Below, piece after piece: positions 7,116 to 10,300 of a stretch of DNA of 10,300 nucleotides (the first letter of the stretch is position 1; each line of letters begins with the position of its first letter). The notes beneath the pieces were generated by a model. That model had not been told where the DNA came from and made no database searches. It saw only the letters and a program-made list of their open reading frames with translations. The position numbers were made by a program, and so were the translations under genes. The stretch lies in NCBI GenBank assembly GCA_023228865.1, contig JALOAH010000119.1, forward strand, positions 1 through 10,300, written 5' to 3'. Source of the DNA: Porticoccaceae bacterium (lineage in GTDB: Bacteria; Pseudomonadota; Gammaproteobacteria; Pseudomonadales; Porticoccaceae).

Positions 7116-7559
7116 TCACTGACAATCAGGCTTCAGCAGCGCTATAGCAGCATTGGCGCAAATTTCATCCTGCTCCTCGCTGCCCCCCGACACGCCGACG
7201 CCGCCGATACAGACGCCGTCGTACAGCACAGGCAAGCCGCCACCGACCACCACCAGCCGTGGGCGTGTGATCAGTCCGGCACGCAGACGCTCATTATCAC
7301 CCACAACAGTCAACCAGTCGCCGCTGGGAAAGCCGAAACTGGCGGCGGTGTAGGCCTTGTCGATAGCCAGGCTCTCGGAATGAAAGAAGGCACCGGGCAT
7401 GCGCAGATATGCCAGCGTATTACCACTGCCATCCACCACTGCGGCATGCACCCGGATGCCCAGCTCCTCAGCCCTGCTCACTGCGGCTTGCACGGCAAGT
7501 GCCGCAGCGGCCCAACTCAGACCTGGCGCCTGAGCGCAAAACAGTTCCTTATTTTTCAT
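7116..7559 (-). CDS. GlcG/HbpS-family heme-binding-like protein
   Basis: This is a 147-residue protein of the GlcG/HbpS (DUF336) family. Family marks are the central AAVVDGSGNTLAYLRM, AIDKAYTAASFGFPSG, and the glycine-rich C-terminus GGLPVLYDGVCIGGVGVSGG followed by EEQDEICA. There is no signal peptide, so it is probably cytoplasmic. HbpS of Streptomyces binds heme, but most family members in degradation clusters have no proven function. Its ATG overlaps the TGA of the upstream tautomerase gene by 4 bp, showing translational coupling. The ferredoxin gene follows after 22 bp. The family call is strong; the biochemical role is unknown. Confidence 0.85.
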   Translation of the reverse strand: MKNKELFCAQAPGLSWAAAALAVQAAVSRAEELGIRVHAAVVDGSGNTLAYLRMPGAFFHSESLAIDKAYTAASFGFPSGDWLTVVGDNERLRAGLITRPRLVVVGGGLPVLYDGVCIGGVGVSGGSEEQDEICANAAIALLKPDCQ

Positions 7560-7984
7560 TGTCCGGCTCCCTGTGCTGCGGTACGGGCAGCGATTTCCTG
7601 CTCGCGTAAACTATCTGCACCCATGCCGCCAATGCACCAGTCCTGCGGATGCACACGGATACAACGCCCGCGCACCAGCCCCGGGGCGACCCCGAGAACC
7701 TCGACCAGCAAGGATGTAAAGCCAGTCATCAGTTGCTGACGCTCATCCAGTGAACGCCCTTTCAGCACGATGAATTCAAAAAAGGGAGCATGCAGCTGAT
7801 TATTGCTGACCGTATCGCCGGCTACCGCACACTCGTCTGCGTTACGCAGGGTGACGAAAGCTCTGACACGTTCCATGGGGGAAGAAAGCACCTCGCTGTA
7901 CAGCTGCGATGCGGATTTCAGTAATCGGTCGCACTGCTCGGCTGAGCAGGCTTCCCTGACGATGTGGAAATTGACTACGGGCAT
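7556..7984 (-). CDS. Tautomerase-superfamily protein (4-oxalocrotonate tautomerase-like)
   Basis: This is a 142-residue protein starting Met-Pro; after Met removal Pro1 would be the catalytic base or nucleophile of the tautomerase superfamily. The length is about twice that of 4-oxalocrotonate tautomerase, which suits a fused double beta-alpha-beta form like cis-CaaD or MSAD. The C-terminal half contains IRVHPQDWCIGGMG, resembling the family's conserved DNWGIGG-like segment. The substrate could be a 2-hydroxymuconate-type dienol or a related unsaturated acid, which fits the neighbouring ferredoxin, but this is inference. AGAGG lies just upstream of the ATG. It is the first gene of the operon with the GlcG-like protein and ferredoxin; the SDR remnant ends 52 bp upstream. 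Confidence 0.8.
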   Translation of the reverse strand: MPVVNFHIVREACSAEQCDRLLKSASQLYSEVLSSPMERVRAFVTLRNADECAVAGDTVSNNQLHAPFFEFIVLKGRSLDERQQLMTGFTSLLVEVLGVAPGLVRGRCIRVHPQDWCIGGMGADSLREQEIAARTAAQGAGQ

Positions 7985-8036
7985 AAGCGCCTCTGATTAT
8001 TTTTAGCATTATTACCAGACAGGTTTCAGCTGATCC

Positions 8037-8158
8037 CTATGGCAGGCCGCGTCTCCTGCCGGAATCCAGCATCAGTGTGGAACCGGTCATGGCAGTGGCT
8101 TCCGGTGCCAGCAGCATGGCTACCGCCCAGGCAACCTGATCCGGTGTAGTAAAGGTAT
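8037..8158 (-). pseudogene. 3' remnant of a short-chain dehydrogenase/reductase (SDR)
   Basis: Only the last 40 codons remain. They read as a typical SDR C-terminus: TPDQVAWAVAMLLAPEA, then MTGSTLMLDSG, ending RRRGLP and TAG at 8037-8039. The Rossmann fold, cofactor GxxxGxG and YxxxK active site are all missing. The sequence joins directly, in another frame, to the first part of an RND transporter gene at about 8157-8161. This is a deletion junction. The intact gene was probably part of the same transcription unit as the tautomerase operon. It was too short to appear as a free-standing open frame. Confidence 0.8.
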
Positions 8159-8419
8159 GCCTGCCAGTTCGTTACGGTGCTCCATGAAGTTCTTGATGAA
8201 CGGATGACTACTGGGAATCATCTGGTCGTAGGCTGCATTCAGCGACAAGTGTCTTGTCTGAAAGCCAAGGAAGGCTGTTATCAGCACACAGAGCCCGATA
8301 ATCAGCAGACGGTTATTGAAAAGCAGACGTTCGGCGATGTTGCCCGAGCGAGAATCAAACCCGGCAAGACTGGCTGAGGTATCGAGCACAGCACCCTGCC
8401 CTGCGATCTCCTTGCTCAT
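8159..8419 (-). pseudogene. 5' remnant of an RND/MMPL-type transporter
   Basis: The first 87 codons of a large (~800-residue) RND-superfamily membrane protein are kept. Visible are a cytoplasmic N-terminus, a first transmembrane segment at about 34-52 (LLIIGLCVLITAFLGF) and the start of the periplasmic loop, with TRHLSLNAAYDQMIPSSHPFIK then HRNELAG. After the Gly at 8159-8161 the frame runs 12 codons through SDR sequence in the wrong frame and stops at 8120. The ATG overlaps the TGA of the YCF48-like gene by 4 bp. In many Pseudomonas-like genomes DUF1302, DUF1329, YCF48-like and RND genes sit together, which supports the call. Transport function is lost. Confidence 0.8.
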
Positions 8420-9045
8420 TGACCACCTCCCGCAACAAACGCACTCGTCTCCAGTCGGCGTACACCACGCATACTGGCCACAATCAGCGCATCATATCCA
8501 GACTGCTGGTCAGCAAATGCGATATTCAGAAAAGGTTTGTCCGGTCCATCCTCGACCAGAAACTCGGCATTACGCACTGCACGCTGAGCACCCTCAACGC
8601 CCATAGCCAATTGCTCACGCGCTGCCTGCAGAACAATCTCTGCTGCCTGGCTGCCATCCATTCGGCGTTCCCATGTTTCTCCGCCATCGCTGCTGAACAG
8701 CAACACACCACTGTGACCAATAGCCCAGCCGTGTTCAGGCGATACGAACTCAACATCCGCCAGGGTCACACTGACCGGCACATGACGGGCCTGACGCCAG
8801 CTGCGGCCTTCGTCATCAGACAACAGCACGATGCCACGAACCCCGACAGAGACCAGGCGCTCGCCAGCGCGGCTGATACCCAACTGCAAAGAGTTCTGTG
8901 CCTGGCGGGTTTCCATTGCCGGCATGTCGAGCACGTCAGGAACTCCCGCGGTGTTCTGCGCCAGCAATTGCAGCGGCATCAGGCTGGCAGTCAACAGCAG
9001 TACAGCCAGCCTGGAATGTTTGAATGGGTGCTTGAATACAGCCAT
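8416..9045 (-). CDS. YCF48-like / BNR-repeat secreted protein, probably internally deleted
   Basis: This is 209 residues from the ATG at 9043-9045, which has GAGAA upstream; a TTG seven codons earlier is less likely. A signal peptide is clear: basic KHPFKHSR, a hydrophobic stretch LAVLLLTASLMPLQLL, and a cut near AQ-NT. Two Asp-box (BNR) motifs are visible: S76DDEGRSW and S118SDGGETW, each closing a beta-propeller blade. Homologues beside RND transporters are usually over 300 residues, with more blades. Here ADQQSGY (residues 178-184) passes straight to DALIVASMRGVRRL, which looks like the final part of the protein, so about a third may have been deleted in frame near 8493. It overlaps the RND start by 4 bp. 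The family role is unknown but probably periplasmic and linked to the transporter. Confidence 0.75.
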   Translation of the reverse strand: MAVFKHPFKHSRLAVLLLTASLMPLQLLAQNTAGVPDVLDMPAMETRQAQNSLQLGISRAGERLVSVGVRGIVLLSDDEGRSWRQARHVPVSVTLADVEFVSPEHGWAIGHSGVLLFSSDGGETWERRMDGSQAAEIVLQAAREQLAMGVEGAQRAVRNAEFLVEDGPDKPFLNIAFADQQSGYDALIVASMRGVRRLETSAFVAGGGQ

Positions 9046-9065
9046 GACATTTTCTCGGATACACA

Positions 9066-9108
9066 ACTTCCTGCGGGGCAGGCCAACGCTGCCAGACCCG
9101 CAGGAAGT
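9066..9108 (-). promoter_or_regulatory. Long intergenic hairpin upstream of the YCF48-like gene
   Basis: A perfect 12-bp inverted repeat (ACTTCCTGCGGG at 9066-9077 and its complement at 9097-9108) encloses a second 5-bp stem, GGCAG/CTGCC. In the minus-strand RNA this forms a strong hairpin ending about 20 nt before the YCF48-like ATG. There is no T-tract after it, so it is more likely an RNA-processing or stability element, or an attenuator, than a terminator. Confidence 0.5.
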
Positions 9109-9120
9109 AATTGAAGAGAG

Positions 9121-9146
9121 CCGCCGGACCGGTTGCTGTCCGGCGG
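9121..9146 (-). terminator. Possible weak terminator or stability hairpin after DUF1329
   Basis: An 8-bp GC-only-rich inverted repeat, CCGCCGGA (9121-9128) and TCCGGCGG (9139-9146), lies about 22 bp after the DUF1329 stop on the minus strand. The following bases CTCTCTTCAATT contain no run of T, so intrinsic termination would be weak. It may protect the 3' end of the DUF1329 message. Confidence 0.35.
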
Positions 9147-9167
9147 ACTTACAGGAACACCTGCTGC

Positions 9168-9935
9168 TCAGCGCACACCGTCAGCCGCAACCGCATCACC
9201 GGTGAAGTGGATCTCCGGGTGGGTAGTACTCATGGTGTTGGCCTGCAGGTTGAAGATATTGGCCGGCTTCAGGGCCACCATCGGCACCTGCGGCAGCACA
9301 AAGGGTGTCATCTGGGTTGTACGCCATAGGGTCCCTTCACTGTCATAGCCGTCCATCAAGGTGATTGCCCAGGTATCTTCATCCAGATAGTAAGTACGCT
9401 TCGGCACTGCATGGCGCTTGCCGGCGCCTACTGTCGCTTCCACTTCCCATACACGATGCAACTCCCAGCGCACCTTGTCCGGATTCAGGTGATGCGCGGC
9501 GTAGGCTTCATCCATGCTCGCCGTTACCACCTCGTTGGCGTTGTAGGGTACATACATCTCACGCTTGCCAACCAGCTTCCAGTCATAGCGGTCGATACGC
9601 CCCATCAGACCCATTACTTCATCAAAGTAGTTGGCGCCCGATGACACAAAGTCCGGAGTATCATAGGCAACGGTTGGAGCACGGCGTACACGACGTTGGC
9701 CAACCAGATACTGCCATGCCTGGCGTGCCTGACTGACATCGATACCATCACGGAAAACCAGCGACTCACCTGCCTTGAACGGCGGCGCAATGGTAGCGAA
9801 GCGCATCAGGAAGTATTCGCCACTCCAGGTTTCTGGCGAACCATCGGCATAGTAGTAGGGGTACTGGTTGTACATATCATTCTCGGTCGCTACGACGCGG
9901 TTACCGTCAGCGGTAAGAATGATCCTGCCCGCCAA
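9168..9935 (-). pseudogene. DUF1329 protein, N-terminus removed by an IS3-family insertion
   Basis: About 255 codons match the C-terminal part of DUF1329 proteins, outer-membrane lipoprotein-sorting-like factors of about 450 residues that are often encoded beside DUF1302, YCF48-like and RND genes. Recognisable segments are NQYPYYYADGSPETWSGEY, RAPTVAYDTPDF, GLMGRIDRYDWKLVGKREMYVPYN, LHRVWEVEATV and RTYYLDEDTWAITLMD. The first ~190 residues, with any signal peptide, are absent: the frame begins at 9935, where IS3-like sequence starts on the other side. A TTG at the junction is the only in-frame start and is not the native one. The product is probably nonfunctional and would lack an export signal. 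Confidence 0.82.
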
Positions 9936-10160
9936 TGATGGACACCCTGTTAAGCGAGTAAACTACGCGACAGAGGTGACCCATGACCAAGCAGACAGGA
10001 TCCAAGAAAACCACCCGGAAACAGCACTCGCCTGAGTTCCGGAAGGAAGCGTTGGCGCTAGCCGAGAAGATAGGCATCGCCAAGGCGGCCAAGGAGCTCG
10101 GGCTCCACGACTCGCAGCTATATGGATGGCGGGCCAAGGCGCGTGTACGGCGGTCGCGGT
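9936..10160 (+). mobile_element. Left end of an IS3-family insertion sequence (fragment)
   Basis: The element begins near TGATGGACACCCTGT at 9936 and reads into an orfA gene on the + strand. The DUF1329 reading frame stops being native exactly here, which marks the boundary. The right part of the element (rest of orfA, orfB, right inverted repeat) is not seen, because a group II intron end interrupts it near 10160; it may resume beyond the window. Without the right end no target duplication can be tested. Confidence 0.65.
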
Positions 10161-10162
10161 AG
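9983..10162 (+). pseudogene. IS3-family OrfA transposase, interrupted
   Basis: From the ATG at 9983 the product reads MTKQTGSKKTTRKQHSPEF and continues with RKEALALAEKIGIAKAAKEL then GLHDSQLYGWRAKAR, a helix-turn-helix OrfA like those of the IS51/IS407-type branches of IS3. AGAGGTG just upstream is a good ribosome binding site. Family members run to roughly 90-100 residues, with a C-terminal leucine zipper and a frameshift region feeding OrfB. Here the frame leaves the family pattern after about 54 residues and stops within five codons, at the junction with the intron end. It was too short for a standard open-frame cut-off. Confidence 0.75.
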
Positions 10163-10300
10163 GGACGGCAGTTACCTGCCGCCCCCCGCACAGATCCGTA
10201 CGTGCGGAACTACCGCATACGGCTCCTGCCTCGGGTATGTGACGCGAAGCGATCCTCAGGGTAAGGATGTGTATTTCTGGGTCTAGGTATGTAGAAGTCA
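10160..10300 (-). ncRNA. 3' end of a group II intron (domains V and VI), partial
   Basis: Read on the minus strand, 10225 to 10193 forms a 33-nt hairpin with the domain V pattern. It starts GAGCCGTATGCGG with the AGC triad near the base and closes CCGCACGTACGGATC with a 2-nt CG bulge. A short linker follows, then a second hairpin with CGGCAG/CTGCCG (10166-10181) and flanking G/C runs that fits domain VI. The intron 3' boundary is near 10160-10161, after CCCTAC. The D5 sequence looks most like bacterial class C introns. The apical loop (TAGTT) is not a GNRA tetraloop, a slight oddity. Upstream on the minus strand a frame open from the window edge ends with a TAG inside domain V; it may be the end of the intron-encoded protein, but too little is visible. 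The intron extends beyond 10300. Confidence 0.65.

Noticed and set aside
8416..9114. 231-codon + strand frame opposite the YCF48-like gene
   Set aside because: It is antisense to a gene with a signal peptide and Asp-box motifs, and shows no domain of its own.

Overview
The window looks like an accessory, rearranged region of a gammaproteobacterial chromosome or large plasmid. Gene content (a degradation-type ferredoxin, a DUF1329/YCF48/RND export-type cluster, IS256, IS3 and group II intron pieces) and moderate-to-high GC suggest a Pseudomonas-, Halopseudomonas- or Marinobacter-like host. The genus is inference only.

Left part (1-5332). Bases 1-112 resemble the repeat-bearing end of an IS21-like element. 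Next to it is an unusual intergenic stretch (147-355) of short words repeated as doublets about 12 bp apart. Then comes a compact minus-strand operon, read right to left: a 5'-truncated type I specificity subunit (hsdS, 4508-5332), a 578-residue reverse transcriptase (2762-4498) and a type I restriction subunit (hsdR, 384-2759). The gaps are 9 and 2 bp. The RT has the catalytic aspartates of an active enzyme and resembles the antiphage UG/Abi-like RTs. HsdR carries a triplicated cysteine-rich insert after its helicase core. No hsdM is present.

Middle (5333-6624). A complete IS256-family element with 15-bp perfect terminal inverted repeats sits exactly where hsdS is cut. The two flanks show no target duplication and unrelated contents, so the rest of hsdS (and presumably hsdM) was lost by deletion or recombination at this element.

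Right part (6625-10300). A minus-strand operon encodes a tautomerase-superfamily protein, a GlcG/HbpS-like protein and an XylT/DmpQ-type [2Fe-2S] ferredoxin, the kind of accessory genes found in aromatic catabolic clusters. Upstream of it lies a decaying cluster: the last 40 codons of a short-chain dehydrogenase joined directly to the first 87 codons of an RND/MMPL transporter, then a shortened YCF48-like protein, then a DUF1329 protein missing its N-terminus. The DUF1329 gene is cut by the left end of an IS3-family element. Its orfA is in turn interrupted after about 54 codons by the 3' end (domains V and VI) of a group II intron that runs off the window.

The most interesting object is the hsdS-RT-hsdR operon, a reverse transcriptase built into a restriction-modification locus, together with the doublet array just beyond its 3' end. 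The rest is a record of repeated mobile-element insertion and deletion.
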